Shown: in pieces, positions 15,346-24,290 of the stretch | How the letters are laid out: each line of letters starts with the position of its first letter | How positions within the stretch are numbered: the first letter of the stretch is position 1 | Source: Streptomyces lacrimifluminis | GTDB taxonomy: Bacteria > Actinomycetota > Actinomycetes > Streptomycetales > Streptomycetaceae | NCBI RefSeq assembly: GCF_014646095.1 | Contig: NZ_BMMU01000046.1 | Coordinates: 1-36,289, forward strand | DNA: 36,289 nucleotides | Reading direction: 5' to 3' | The notes under the pieces: model-generated | Database searches by the model: none | What the model saw: the letters and a program-made list of their open reading frames with translations, nothing else | Told to the model about the DNA's origin: nothing | Program-made: the position numbers and the translations under genes

Positions 15346-15362
15346 GCGGCTCGGCAAGCCGC
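15346..15362 (+). promoter_or_regulatory. short leader hairpin before the FAAL gene
   Basis: GCGGCT (15346-15351) pairs perfectly with AGCCGC (15357-15362) around a CGGCA loop, just upstream of the GAGGGTGAG ribosome site. It is too short and lacks a T run, so it is not a terminator. Any role is unknown. Confidence 0.25.
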
Positions 15363-15380
15363 AGAGGGTGAGTAGTTGGG

Positions 15381-18300
15381 GTGACCGATTTCGAGAGCTT
15401 CGTCTGCGCGCTGCGCCGCAGGGCCGCGCAGGCGCCCGCGCACAGCGCCGTCCGTTACAGCACCGGACGGACCGAGGAGAACCTGTCGTACGGGGAACTC
15501 GACCGCGGGGCCAGGGCCGCCGCGCAGTGGCTCGGGCGGCGGACCGCCTCCGGCGAGCGGGTGCTGGTGTCCTGCGGCCCCGGCACCGGGTTCGTCCGCG
15601 CCTTTGTCGCCTGCCTCTACGCGGGCGTGGTACCGGTGCCGGTACCCCTGCCTGGCGGGTTCGGGCGCCAGGAGTCACGCACCTCCGCGATCGCCGCCGA
15701 CACCGGGGCCCGGCTGGTACTGACCGACGAGGCCGGGCTGCTGGCCGTGACCCGCTGGCTGGAGTCCGAGCGGACCGGGTTGCCGGAACTCGCCGCGGCG
15801 TCGGTGGAGACCGCCGAGCTGACGGGCGACGCCGAGGCCTGGACCGAACACCACGTGGAACCAGGCACGTTGTGCTTCCTGCAGTACACCTCCGGCTCCA
15901 CCAGCGATCCGAAGGGCGTCATGGTTCAGCACGGCGCGCTTGTGCACAACCTGCGGCTGATGCGCGACAGCCACGGATGGCACGGCGGCATGACCTGGTG
16001 CAGCTGGCTGCCCGCATACCACGACATGGGGCTCATCGCGATGATGCTCGCCCCGCTCAACCTGGGCGGCACCGCTGTGCTCATGTCGCCCACCGACTTC
16101 CTCAAACACCCGGTCTCCTGGCTGCGGCTGATCGACCGGTACGGCGCCGAGATCAGCTGCGCCCCGAACTTCGCCTATGACCTGTGCGCGCGGCACCTCA
16201 CCGAGGAACAGACCGCAGGGCTCGACCTGTCCCGCTGGGCGTACGCGTGCAACGGCGCCGAACCGGTCGACGCCGCAACTCTGGCCCGCTTCGCGGAGCG
16301 TTTCGCGGGCGCGGGCTTCTCCGCGCGGTCCCTGCTTCCCGGCTACGGACTCGCCGAGGCCACCCTCTACGTCTCGGGTACGCCGGCCGACGAGCCGCCG
16401 ACGGTCCTGCGTGCCGACCCCGCGGCCCTGGCCCGCGACGAGGTGGCCGAGGCAGGGCCGGGAGCAGCCGTGCGGGAGCTGGCGAGCAGCGGTGTCGTGC
16501 GCGGCCTCGACGTGCGTGTCGTGGACGCCACGACCGGGACCGAGGTGCGCGAAGGGAGGGTCGGCGAGATCTGGATCCGCGGCGGCAGCGTCGCCCTCGG
16601 GTACTGGAACCGGCCCGCAGAGACCGAGCGGACCTTTCGCGCCGTGACCGCCGGCGGTCACGGTCCCTTCCTGCGCACCGGAGACCTGGGGGCCCTGCGT
16701 TCAGGGCAGCTGTACGTCACCGGCCGCCTCAAAGAAATGATCATCATACGTGGGCGGAACCTCTATCCGCACGACATCGAGCGCGACATGCGTGACCTCG
16801 ACGCGGCCTTCGCCGATCTGCCTGCCGCCGTCTTCGCATGCCGGCCCGGTGCGGGCGGCGTCGAGGAGATCGTGGCGGTGCAGGAGGTGCGCAGCCGTGG
16901 CCGCGGTGCCGACGAGCTGGTCGTCCTGGCCCGCACCGCTAGGGCCGGGCTCGCGCGGCGCCTCGGCGTCAGGATCGGCGGTGTCGTCCTGGTCAGGCCG
17001 GGACGGATCAGCCGCACCACGAGCGGCAAGATCCGGCGCACCCGGATGCGGACGCTGTTCGAGAGCGGCGAACTGGCGTCGCTGCACGAGGAGTTGTCGG
17101 CCGGGCTGCGCACCGCCTTCCGTGCACCGCGAAGCCCTGAACGCCCCGCGTACGAGGTGAGCGTGGAGCCGACGCCGGCCGGCGCGGACTGGGACCCCCT
17201 TGCCCTGGCCAGGGAGCTGGAGGCGCGCCTGGGCGACCCGCGTGACGAACGCCAGGAGTTCTCCTACGGGCGGGTCGCGGAGCTCGACCGGGCGGAGGCG
17301 TTTCCCGAGGCGGTCTGCCGGGAGCTGGACGCGCTGGGGGTGCCGCGCTGGTTCGTGCCCGCCGAGCACGGCGGCGAACTGCACAGCAGCGAGGAACTGC
17401 TGCAGCTGATCAGAATCCTTTCCCGCCGCGACTTCACCTCCGCTCTCGCTCATGCCAAGACCTATCTGGGTGCTGTGTCCGTCTGGGTGGCGGGGCGCAA
17501 GGAGCAGGCCGAGGCGCTCGCCGAACGGATCGTCCAGGGAGCTGTCGTCTCCCTCGCGCTCACCGAACAGGCCCACGGCAGCGACCTACTGGCCGGCGGG
17601 CTGCGTGGCGAACGCACCGAGCGCGGCTGGCGGCTCGACGGTGAGAAGTGGCTCATCAACAACGCGGCACGGGCCGACCTCGTCTGTGTCCTGGCCCGCA
17701 CGAGTCCGGAGGGCGGCAGCCGCGGCTTCAGCCTCTTCCTGGTCGACAAGGCCCGGCTGGCCGAGGGCAGTTGGCGCGCGCTGCCGCACGTGCCGACGCA
17801 CGGCGTGCGCGGCGCGGACATCAGCGGCATCTCCTTCGACGGCGCCGAGATACCCGCCGACGCTCTGGTGGGAGGGGAGGGCGAGGGACTGGAGACGATC
17901 CTCAAGGGCTTCCAGATCACCCGCACGCTGTGCTCCGCGATGTCCCTGGGCATGACGGACCACGCACTGCGCATCGCCGTGGACTTCGCCCGTGGCCACC
18001 GGCTGTACCGGCGCTCGCTCGCCGAGCTCCCGCACGCCGCGCGCACCCTGGCCGAGTGCCACACCGACCTGTTGGCCATGGAGGCCGTGAGCCTCGTCGC
18101 GACCCGCTCCGTGCACACCCTGACCGAGGAACAGAGCGTGGTGTCGGCCGCGGTCAAGTACCTGGTGCCGACCCTGGGCGACGAGGTGATCGGCGCGCTG
18201 CGCGGGCTGCTCGGCGCCCGGGCGATGTTGGTGGCGGACTTCGCCGACGGCGCTTTCCAGAAGCTGGAGCGGGATCACCGCATCGTCGGCATCTTCGACG

Positions 18301-18962
18301 GCAGTACGGCCGTCAACCTGAACTCCCTGATCAACCAGTTCCCCGTGCTCGCTCGCGGGTGGCGCAGGCGGCTCGCCGACCTCGACGGGGTCGCCTCGGC
18401 CGCCAGGCTCGACGGGCCGCCGTCCGCCCTCGACCACGGTCGCCTCACCCTGTACGCCCGGTCCGGTATCGGCGTTGTGCAGTCGCTGCCCGAGGCGGTG
18501 CGTCGGGTCGAGGAGACGGCGCCGCAGTCGGTGGCCGACCGCGCCCGGGTCCTGCTGTCCGTCGCGGACGAGCTGCACGAGGAGATGGCCGCCCATCGGC
18601 ACAGTGCGCGCGCCGTGCCCGCGGCGGCGTTCGTCTCCGCCCGTAGGTACGCCCTGGTGTACGCGGGCGCGGCGAGCCTGCACCTGTGGCTGGAGAACAC
18701 CGGCACCGCCCGGGCGAGGGGCCCGCTGTGGGAGGACGCCGCCTGGCTGGACGCCGTACTGGCCCGGCTGCTGCGCCGCCTGACCCGGGAGCCCGACCTG
18801 GACGACGCCGACGGTCCGGCCCTGGACCGTCTGCTGCCCGCGCTGTACGCGCAGGCGGGGCAGGGACTGCTGTTCTCGTTGCTGCACTGCCCGCTGGCGG
18901 AGAGCGCGGCGCCGGGCGGCCTGCCGACCGACCCCACCCACCCGACGAAGGACGCGGCATGA
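15381..18962 (+). CDS. fatty-acyl-AMP ligase fused to acyl-CoA dehydrogenase
   Basis: This 1193-residue didomain protein starts with an FAAL-type adenylating domain at about residues 1-570. It shows 'YTSGSTSDPKGVMV' near residue 169, 'LLPGYGLAEATLYVSG', 'FLRTGDLGALRSGQLYVTG' and 'RGRNLYPHDIE', the last two characteristic of FAALs that load acyl-adenylates onto carrier proteins. From about 600 an acyl-CoA dehydrogenase-like part follows ('LALTEQAHGSD', 'AFQKLERDHRIVGIFDGST'). In MCAD-type enzymes the last stretch carries a Glu; here it is 'FDGST', so the base may be Asp. The dehydrogenase part is about 200 residues longer than usual. It probably activates the free acyl chain, passes it to the ACP at 20764, and may introduce a double bond. 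Start GTG 15381; it overlaps the next gene by ATGA. Confidence 0.85.
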   Translation: MTDFESFVCALRRRAAQAPAHSAVRYSTGRTEENLSYGELDRGARAAAQWLGRRTASGERVLVSCGPGTGFVRAFVACLYAGVVPVPVPLPGGFGRQESRTSAIAADTGARLVLTDEAGLLAVTRWLESERTGLPELAAASVETAELTGDAEAWTEHHVEPGTLCFLQYTSGSTSDPKGVMVQHGALVHNLRLMRDSHGWHGGMTWCSWLPAYHDMGLIAMMLAPLNLGGTAVLMSPTDFLKHPVSWLRLIDRYGAEISCAPNFAYDLCARHLTEEQTAGLDLSRWAYACNGAEPVDAATLARFAERFAGAGFSARSLLPGYGLAEATLYVSGTPADEPPTVLRADPAALARDEVAEAGPGAAVRELASSGVVRGLDVRVVDATTGTEVREGRVGEIWIRGGSVALGYWNRPAETERTFRAVTAGGHGPFLRTGDLGALRSGQLYVTGRLKEMIIIRGRNLYPHDIERDMRDLDAAFADLPAAVFACRPGAGGVEEIVAVQEVRSRGRGADELVVLARTARAGLARRLGVRIGGVVLVRPGRISRTTSGKIRRTRMRTLFESGELASLHEELSAGLRTAFRAPRSPERPAYEVSVEPTPAGADWDPLALARELEARLGDPRDERQEFSYGRVAELDRAEAFPEAVCRELDALGVPRWFVPAEHGGELHSSEELLQLIRILSRRDFTSALAHAKTYLGAVSVWVAGRKEQAEALAERIVQGAVVSLALTEQAHGSDLLAGGLRGERTERGWRLDGEKWLINNAARADLVCVLARTSPEGGSRGFSLFLVDKARLAEGSWRALPHVPTHGVRGADISGISFDGAEIPADALVGGEGEGLETILKGFQITRTLCSAMSLGMTDHALRIAVDFARGHRLYRRSLAELPHAARTLAECHTDLLAMEAVSLVATRSVHTLTEEQSVVSAAVKYLVPTLGDEVIGALRGLLGARAMLVADFADGAFQKLERDHRIVGIFDGSTAVNLNSLINQFPVLARGWRRRLADLDGVASAARLDGPPSALDHGRLTLYARSGIGVVQSLPEAVRRVEETAPQSVADRARVLLSVADELHEEMAAHRHSARAVPAAAFVSARRYALVYAGAASLHLWLENTGTARARGPLWEDAAWLDAVLARLLRRLTREPDLDDADGPALDRLLPALYAQAGQGLLFSLLHCPLAESAAPGGLPTDPTHPTKDAA

Positions 18963-20767
18963 CGGACCTGCTGACCGGCGCGACTCGGGTCCCGGTGGAC
19001 CGCGACGCCACCTTGGAGCGCATTCACCGATTCGAGGCCCTGCTGGGTGATCCGGATGATCCGGACAACCCCCTCGGTCTGCGGGCCGTCCTCGACGCGG
19101 ACGAACGGGGGGAACTGCTGCCTGAAGGGGAGCGGGCGCTGGCCCGGTTCGGGCTTGGGGCCGAGTTCGTCCCTGCCGCGCTGGGCGGACGTTTCGAGCG
19201 CGCCGACCGCTTCTCGCTGCTCATGCGAAGCCTGTTCCGGCGGGACTGCAGCCTGGGCATCGGCCACGGCGTCACCAGCTTCATCGCCGGGCTGCCGGTC
19301 TGGGCGGACGGCAGCCCCGAGCAGCGGCGCAGGGCGGCCGAGCTGCTGTGCCGCGGCGGCCGGATCGTCGCCGCGTACACCGAGCTCGACCACGGCAGCG
19401 ACTTCGCCCGAGTCTCGCTCGCCGCGCGGCCCGCACCCGGCGGCTATCTCCTCGACGGTGGCAAGCAGCTGGTCAACAACATCGGCCGGGCCGAGGCGGC
19501 CGTCCTGTTCGCTCGCACCGACGACCGGCCGGGCAGCCGCGGACATTCGCATCTGCTGGTCGACCTCGACGGGCTGCCCGCCGATCGCACGGAGCGCTCC
19601 GCCCGCTACGCCACTTCGGGCGTGCGGGGCTGTCTGCTCGGCGGCGTCGATTTCGACAACTGCCCCGTCCCGGCCGATGCGCTGCTGGGCCTAGAGGGCG
19701 GCGCCATGGAGACGGTACTGAAGGTCTTCCAGGTGACCCGGTGCGTGCTGCCGGGCATGGTCGTGGGCATCGGGGACGCACAGCTGCGCGCGGTCCTCGC
19801 CTTCGCCGGGGAGCGCCGGCTGTACGGGAAACCGGTGAGCGCACTGCCCCTGCCCCGCTCCGTCCTGACGGACGCCTTCGTCGATCTGTTGATCTGCGAC
19901 GCGCTGTCCATGGTCGCCGCCAGGTCACTGCATCTGCTGCCCGAGGAGGCGAGCGTCCGCGCGGCGGCCGTGAAGTACCTCGTACCGAAGCTGTTGCAGG
20001 ACAACTCGTACCGGCTGGGTGTGCTGCTGGGTGCCCGCGGCTACGTACGCGAAGGCCCGTACGCCGGCTTCCAGAAGGCGGCACGGGACCTGCCCGTCGT
20101 CGCCCTTGCCCATGCGAGTGGGGCCGTGTGCCTGTCGAACATCGTGCCGCAGCTGCCGCGGCTCGCCGATCGGGCCTGGCGACCGGCCCTGGACCGCGCA
20201 CCCGACGCACCCGTGGCCCCCGAAACGGTGTTCCGCCTCCATGACTCGCTGCCCGCCCTCGACTTCGCCCGGTTGGCACTGACCACACGCGGCGCGGACA
20301 GCCTGGCCGGCGTGCTCCCGGCGCTCGCCGACGAACTCGCCCGGGAGGCGACGGACCGACCGGAAGTCGCCGAACTCGCCGTACTGGCCGACGTGTTCAC
20401 GGGTGAACTGGCCGACCTGGCGCGCCGTGCAGGCTCCCTGCCGCCCCGGGACCGCACCCCGGTGGCAGGCCGGCGCGCCTTCCTGCTGGCCGAGCGGTAC
20501 GTCCTGCTCCTCGCTGCCGCCGCCTGCCTCGGCGTCTGGCGGGCGGCCGGTACCGACGACCCCTTCCTGGCCGATCCGCTCTGGGCCACAGCGGCATTGC
20601 GGCGGCTCGCCGAACAGCTCGGCCTGAGCCGCGATCCACTGCCCGAACCCGTCGTCGAGGCCCTTTTCGAGGAACTCGCCGGACGGCATCGGAGCGCCCG
20701 CACCTTCGACCTGTTCCGTACCGGGCTCGCCACGCAAGCCGTGCCCGCCAAGGGAGTTGACCGATGA
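18959..20767 (+). CDS. acyl-CoA dehydrogenase-like protein
   Basis: This 602-residue flavoprotein-type dehydrogenase resembles the C-terminal part of the preceding protein. It has 'AYTELDHGSDFARVSL' near residue 140 (flavin region) and 'YAGFQKAARDLP' near 367. In the position of the usual catalytic acid the sequence reads 'AHASGAVCLSN', with no Glu or Asp, so it may use another base, act on another substrate, or be a non-catalytic partner of the fused dehydrogenase. It has the same roughly 200-residue C-terminal helical extension. The start is ATG 18959, overlapping the FAAL-dehydrogenase stop; a longer reading from 18686 would overlap that gene by 277 bases and is rejected. The two may form a heteromer. 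Confidence 0.82.
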   Translation: MTDLLTGATRVPVDRDATLERIHRFEALLGDPDDPDNPLGLRAVLDADERGELLPEGERALARFGLGAEFVPAALGGRFERADRFSLLMRSLFRRDCSLGIGHGVTSFIAGLPVWADGSPEQRRRAAELLCRGGRIVAAYTELDHGSDFARVSLAARPAPGGYLLDGGKQLVNNIGRAEAAVLFARTDDRPGSRGHSHLLVDLDGLPADRTERSARYATSGVRGCLLGGVDFDNCPVPADALLGLEGGAMETVLKVFQVTRCVLPGMVVGIGDAQLRAVLAFAGERRLYGKPVSALPLPRSVLTDAFVDLLICDALSMVAARSLHLLPEEASVRAAAVKYLVPKLLQDNSYRLGVLLGARGYVREGPYAGFQKAARDLPVVALAHASGAVCLSNIVPQLPRLADRAWRPALDRAPDAPVAPETVFRLHDSLPALDFARLALTTRGADSLAGVLPALADELAREATDRPEVAELAVLADVFTGELADLARRAGSLPPRDRTPVAGRRAFLLAERYVLLLAAAACLGVWRAAGTDDPFLADPLWATAALRRLAEQLGLSRDPLPEPVVEALFEELAGRHRSARTFDLFRTGLATQAVPAKGVDR

Positions 20768-21036
20768 CCGAAGCCACTGTGCCGTCCGCCGCTGCCTCGC
20801 CCGAGGCGATCCGGGGCTGGTTGATCGACCGTGTCGCCTACTACCTCGAATGCGCACCGGCCGATGTCGACGAGGGCGCGCAACTCACCGAGCTGGGGCT
20901 CGACTCGGTGTACGCGCTGAACCTCTGCGGAGACGTGGAGGATCACTTCGGGCTCGTCGTCGAGCCCACCATGGCCTGGGACCACCCGACCGTCGAAGCG
21001 ATCACCGCGTACCTCGCGGCTGAGTTGGCCCCGTAG
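20764..21036 (+). CDS. acyl carrier protein 3 (lipid-loading)
   Basis: This 90-residue carrier protein has the phosphopantetheine Ser48 in 'LGLDSVYALNL', a context more like NRPS/PKS-associated carriers than the two ACPs of the type II operon. The ATG overlaps the dehydrogenase stop. By analogy to FAAL-ACP pairs in lipopeptide clusters it should receive the acyl-AMP from the FAAL, be the platform for the dehydrogenases, and donate the acyl group to the first NRPS module through the free-standing C domain at 22067 (inference). Confidence 0.88.
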   Translation: MTEATVPSAAASPEAIRGWLIDRVAYYLECAPADVDEGAQLTELGLDSVYALNLCGDVEDHFGLVVEPTMAWDHPTVEAITAYLAAELAP

Positions 21037-21076
21037 ACCCGCCCGTTCTGTCGTGACTTCTCCGGGAAGGGGCGAC

Positions 21077-22060
21077 GTGCCCGAGAAAACGTTCCCAGGC
21101 ATTCTGTCGACCGTGGGGAACACTCCACTCGTCCGACTCGAAAGACTCATACCTCACTTCGGTTCGCGCATCTTCGGGAAGATCGAGAGATTCAACCCGG
21201 GCGGCAGCATCAAGGATCGGTCCGCCCTCGGGATGTTGCTCGCCGCGATCCGCACCGGCGCGGTGGAGCCCGGCCGTTCCGTGATCGTCGAGTCCAGTTC
21301 GGGCAACCTGGCCGTCGGACTCGCACAGATCTGCCGCTACTTCGGGCTGCGCTTCATCTGCGTGGTGGACGGCAAGACCACCGAGCAGAACCGCGCCATC
21401 CTCAGGGCGTTCCGCGCCGAGGTCGAGGTCATCACCGAACGTGACCAGAAGACAGGCGAGTTCCTGCCCGTCCGGCTGCGCCGGGTGCGTGAGCTCGTGG
21501 CGCAGATCCCGGACGCGTACTGGCCCAACCAGTACGAGAGCCTGCTCAACCCCAAGGCCCACGAGACCACCATGCGGGAGATCGAGGAGAGCCTCGACGG
21601 CCGGGTCGACTACCTCTTCTGCTCGGTCAGCACCTTCGGCACCCTGCGCGGCTGCCGTGACCACATCCGGGCACGTGGTCTGGACACCACCGTGGTCGCC
21701 GTCGACGCCATGGGCAGCGCGATCTTCGGTCTGGAATCCACCCAACGGCTCATCCCGGGCCACGGCGCCTCGGTGGTGCCTCCGCTGATGGACTCCTCCG
21801 CGGCCGACGAGGTGGTGCACATATCCGATCTGGAATGCGTCGTCGCCTGTCGGCGGCTCATCGCCCGGGAAGCGGTGCTCGCGGGCGGTTCGTCCGGAGC
21901 GACTGTGGCGGCGCTGTGGAAGATCAGGCACCGCGTTCCGGAGGGCTCGAACTGCGTTCTCATCTTCCCCGACGGCGGCGACCGCTACCTCGACACCATC
22001 TACTCGGACAGCTGGGTGGGCGAGAACTTCGGCGACGTCTCACACCTGTGGAAGGACTGA
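21077..22060 (+). CDS. sbnA: SbnA-like PLP synthase for 2,3-diaminopropionate
   Basis: This 327-residue cysteine-synthase-fold PLP enzyme resembles SbnA, which joins O-phospho-L-serine and L-glutamate into N-(2-amino-2-carboxyethyl)-L-glutamate. The PLP lysine is Lys46 in 'GGSIKDRSALGML'. The phosphate/substrate loops are 'ESSSGNLAVGLAQ' and 'GGSSGATVAAL'. 'YWPNQYESLLNPKAHETT' is typical of the SbnA subgroup rather than of cysteine synthase. GTG 21077 is chosen because GGAAGGGG precedes it; GTG 21053 is in frame but lacks a site. The SbnB partner is in the next transcription unit (24291). Together they should supply L-2,3-diaminopropionate for the NRPS. Confidence 0.85.
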   Translation: MPEKTFPGILSTVGNTPLVRLERLIPHFGSRIFGKIERFNPGGSIKDRSALGMLLAAIRTGAVEPGRSVIVESSSGNLAVGLAQICRYFGLRFICVVDGKTTEQNRAILRAFRAEVEVITERDQKTGEFLPVRLRRVRELVAQIPDAYWPNQYESLLNPKAHETTMREIEESLDGRVDYLFCSVSTFGTLRGCRDHIRARGLDTTVVAVDAMGSAIFGLESTQRLIPGHGASVVPPLMDSSAADEVVHISDLECVVACRRLIAREAVLAGGSSGATVAALWKIRHRVPEGSNCVLIFPDGGDRYLDTIYSDSWVGENFGDVSHLWKD

Positions 22061-22066
22061 TGGTCC

Positions 22067-23416
22067 ATGCTCATCTCGGCGGGGCAGGAAGCCCTCTGGC
22101 TTGCCCACCAACTGGACCCCGACAGTCCCGCGTACAACGTCGTGCTCGCCGTGCGGCTGCGCGGCCGGGTCCGCACCGACGTCCTGCAGGACGCGCTGAC
22201 CGCGCTCGTGGTCCGCCACGAACTGCTGCGCTCCCGCTTTCCCGCCACGGACGAGGGCCCGGGGCGCCGGACCGAACCGCCCGCGACGGTACGCATGGAC
22301 GTCCGTGAGGTACCTGGGGCCGACGACGCCGAGCTCTTCCGGCTCGCGGGGCAGGCCGGCCGGGAACCCTTCCGGCTCGCCCGGTCGGGTGCCTTCCGCG
22401 CGGTCCTGCTGCGCCGGGCCGCCGACGACGCGGTCCTCGTCACGGTCACCCACCACATCGTCAGCGACGCCACCTCGCAGTGGCTGCTCGTCCGAGACCT
22501 CTTCGCCGAGTACGGCGCGCGCACGGGGCAGCCCGCGGCGGCCGAACCCCCGGCGGTGGCCGGCTGGGACGAACAGGTACGGGCGGAACAGGACTTCGTC
22601 GCCTCGCCGCGCGGGGAGCGGGCGGCCGCGCACTGGCGGTCCGTGTGCGAGGGACTCGATGCGGCGGTGCTCCCCACCGACCGGCCACGACCGCCGCAGC
22701 GCTCCCTCGACGGGGCCACCCACGAGGTCGCGCTCGACCCGCGGACCCCGCAGCGGCTGCGGGAGACCTCGGCGGAGCGGGCCGTGACGCCGTTCGCCTG
22801 GCTGCTCGGCACCTTCCAGGCCGCGCTGCACCGGTCCGGATGCGGTGACGGATTCCTCATCGGCTGCCCGGTCACCACCCGTTTCACCCCCAGCTCGCGG
22901 GAGGCCGTCGGCTACTACGTCAACGTCCTTCCGGTCGCCGGCCGCTTCACCTCCGCGACGACACTGCTGGAGACGGTCGAGTCCGCGCAGGGGCAGCTGC
23001 GCACGGGCCTGGCCCACGCCCGTCACCCCGTCGAACTGCTGGCCGGCGGCCCGGCCGGCGGGCCCCTGTTCCGGATCTCCTGCACCCTGGTCGCCGCCGA
23101 CCGGCTGCCGATCGAGGGCCTGTACGAGGGGCCGGTGCGGCTCGGCGGTCTGCGGGCCGAGTTGTGCGACGTACCACAGCAGGAGGGTCAGCTCGACCTG
23201 ACCGTCGAGATCCTCCAGGACTCCGGCGGTTTCAGAGCGCTGCTGCGCTACAACACCGACCTGTTCGACGCCGCCACCATCGAGCGTTTCGGCGGCGTGT
23301 GGCGGCGCATGGTCGGTGTCTCCCTCGACGCGCCCGCGACCAGGGTGGCCGAGGTCACCCTGGTCGCGCAGGACGACCTGGAGTTCCTGCTGGCTCTTGG
23401 GTCGGGTGCGTCATGA
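22067..23416 (+). CDS. free-standing NRPS condensation domain
   Basis: This 449-residue condensation-domain protein stands alone, without an A or T domain. The catalytic motif is His129-His130-x3-Asp134 ('THHIVSDATS'), with Ala in place of the usual Gly after the Asp. The C-terminal part ('RYNTDLFDAATIERF') matches the family's closing motif. ATG 22067 follows the SbnA stop by 6 bases; an ATG at 22060 is out of frame. Since NRPS 1 begins directly with an A domain, this protein most likely acts in trans, joining the acyl group on ACP3 to the first aminoacyl-T domain. It overlaps the methyltransferase gene by ATGA. Confidence 0.85.
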   Translation: MLISAGQEALWLAHQLDPDSPAYNVVLAVRLRGRVRTDVLQDALTALVVRHELLRSRFPATDEGPGRRTEPPATVRMDVREVPGADDAELFRLAGQAGREPFRLARSGAFRAVLLRRAADDAVLVTVTHHIVSDATSQWLLVRDLFAEYGARTGQPAAAEPPAVAGWDEQVRAEQDFVASPRGERAAAHWRSVCEGLDAAVLPTDRPRPPQRSLDGATHEVALDPRTPQRLRETSAERAVTPFAWLLGTFQAALHRSGCGDGFLIGCPVTTRFTPSSREAVGYYVNVLPVAGRFTSATTLLETVESAQGQLRTGLAHARHPVELLAGGPAGGPLFRISCTLVAADRLPIEGLYEGPVRLGGLRAELCDVPQQEGQLDLTVEILQDSGGFRALLRYNTDLFDAATIERFGGVWRRMVGVSLDAPATRVAEVTLVAQDDLEFLLALGSGAS

Positions 23417-24213
23417 CCGGGACAGCACCGGGACCCGGCGAAGATCCGGTCCTGCAGCAGTTGCCCGACGGCCCCCCGGTGTGGTGCACCAACGGACCAG
23501 CCTCGGTGGCGATGTGGCGCGAGATGCTCCCGCCTGGCGCCTACCACCGGGCGGCGCACCGTCTCCGCGACGGCGACACCGTCCTCGACATCGGCGCCAA
23601 CATCGGTCTGATGTCGGTGTACTGCGCGCTCCTGCGCCCCGGCATCCACGTCGTCGCGGTCGAGCCGGCCCCCGCGCTCCACGCCTGTCTGGTGCGCAAC
23701 CTCGCCGACCACGTTGGCACCCGCTGGCGGACGGAGTGCGCGGCCGTCGCGGACCGCCCCGGCCGCCTGCCGTTCACCTACTACCCCGAGGCGCCCGGCA
23801 ACTCCGGTCTGCACGCCGACCGCAGGGCCGACGACGACATCACCCTGGCCTTCCTGCGCAACAGCGGCATCGTGGCCGAGGACGCGGCCGAACTCGTCGA
23901 AGGACTGCATGACGGTGTCGAGTTCACCGTCCCCGCCCTCACCGTGTCGGACCTGCTGCGGCTCCACTCCGTCGAACGGGTGGACCTGCTCAAGGTGGAC
24001 GTGGAACGCGCCGAACTCGACGTGCTGCACGGCATCGAACACCACCACTGGCCCCTCGTACGCTCGGTCGTCGCCGAGGTGCACGACGACGCCGACAGGC
24101 TGGCCGCCGTCCAGGAACTGCTGCGTGCGCGGGGATTCGAGGTACGGGTGCGGCAGGATTCCCTGCTCGCGGGCACGTCGCTGTACGACGTCGAGGCCGT
24201 ACGAGCCGTATAG
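23413..24213 (+). CDS. FkbM-family methyltransferase
   Basis: This is a 266-residue SAM-dependent methyltransferase. Motif I is 'VLDIGANIGLMSVY' (about residues 57-70). The FkbM-type C-terminal part is 'VDLLKVDVERAELDVLHGIE'. FkbM enzymes usually O-methylate hydroxyl or carboxyl groups; here the target may be the lipid, a hydroxylated residue or the peptide terminus. The gene overlaps the C-domain gene and is the last of this operon. Its terminal 'AVRAV-stop' codons form the start of the third operator copy. The substrate is not deducible. Confidence 0.85.
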   Translation: MTGTAPGPGEDPVLQQLPDGPPVWCTNGPASVAMWREMLPPGAYHRAAHRLRDGDTVLDIGANIGLMSVYCALLRPGIHVVAVEPAPALHACLVRNLADHVGTRWRTECAAVADRPGRLPFTYYPEAPGNSGLHADRRADDDITLAFLRNSGIVAEDAAELVEGLHDGVEFTVPALTVSDLLRLHSVERVDLLKVDVERAELDVLHGIEHHHWPLVRSVVAEVHDDADRLAAVQELLRARGFEVRVRQDSLLAGTSLYDVEAVRAV

Positions 24214-24228
24214 GGCGCATATAGCGCC
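24205..24228. promoter_or_regulatory. candidate operator, copy 3 (sbnB-NRPS operon)
   Basis: GTATAG (24208-24213) and CATATAG (24218-24224) have 11 bp between their TATAG cores. GGCGCATATAGCGCC (24214-24228) has perfect GGCGC/GCGCC arms around ATATA. The first unit overlaps the stop codon of the methyltransferase gene, the same arrangement as copy 1 at the regulator's stop. It lies 62 bases before the SbnB start. Confidence 0.6.
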
Positions 24229-24290
24229 GGAACCCACCATCTCTCCGTCACCAGAACTCTGTCCCGCCCGTTCCGCAGAGAGGCAACCCC

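Noticed and set aside
18686..18958. Extended start for the second acyl-CoA dehydrogenase
   Set aside because: It would overlap the FAAL-dehydrogenase by 277 bases with Arg/Gly-rich sequence. ATG 18959 gives the usual ATGA coupling.
22060..22062. ATG overlapping the sbnA-like stop as start of the C-domain gene
   Set aside because: It is out of frame with the condensation domain. ATG 22067 is the first in-frame start next to the conserved N-terminal motif.
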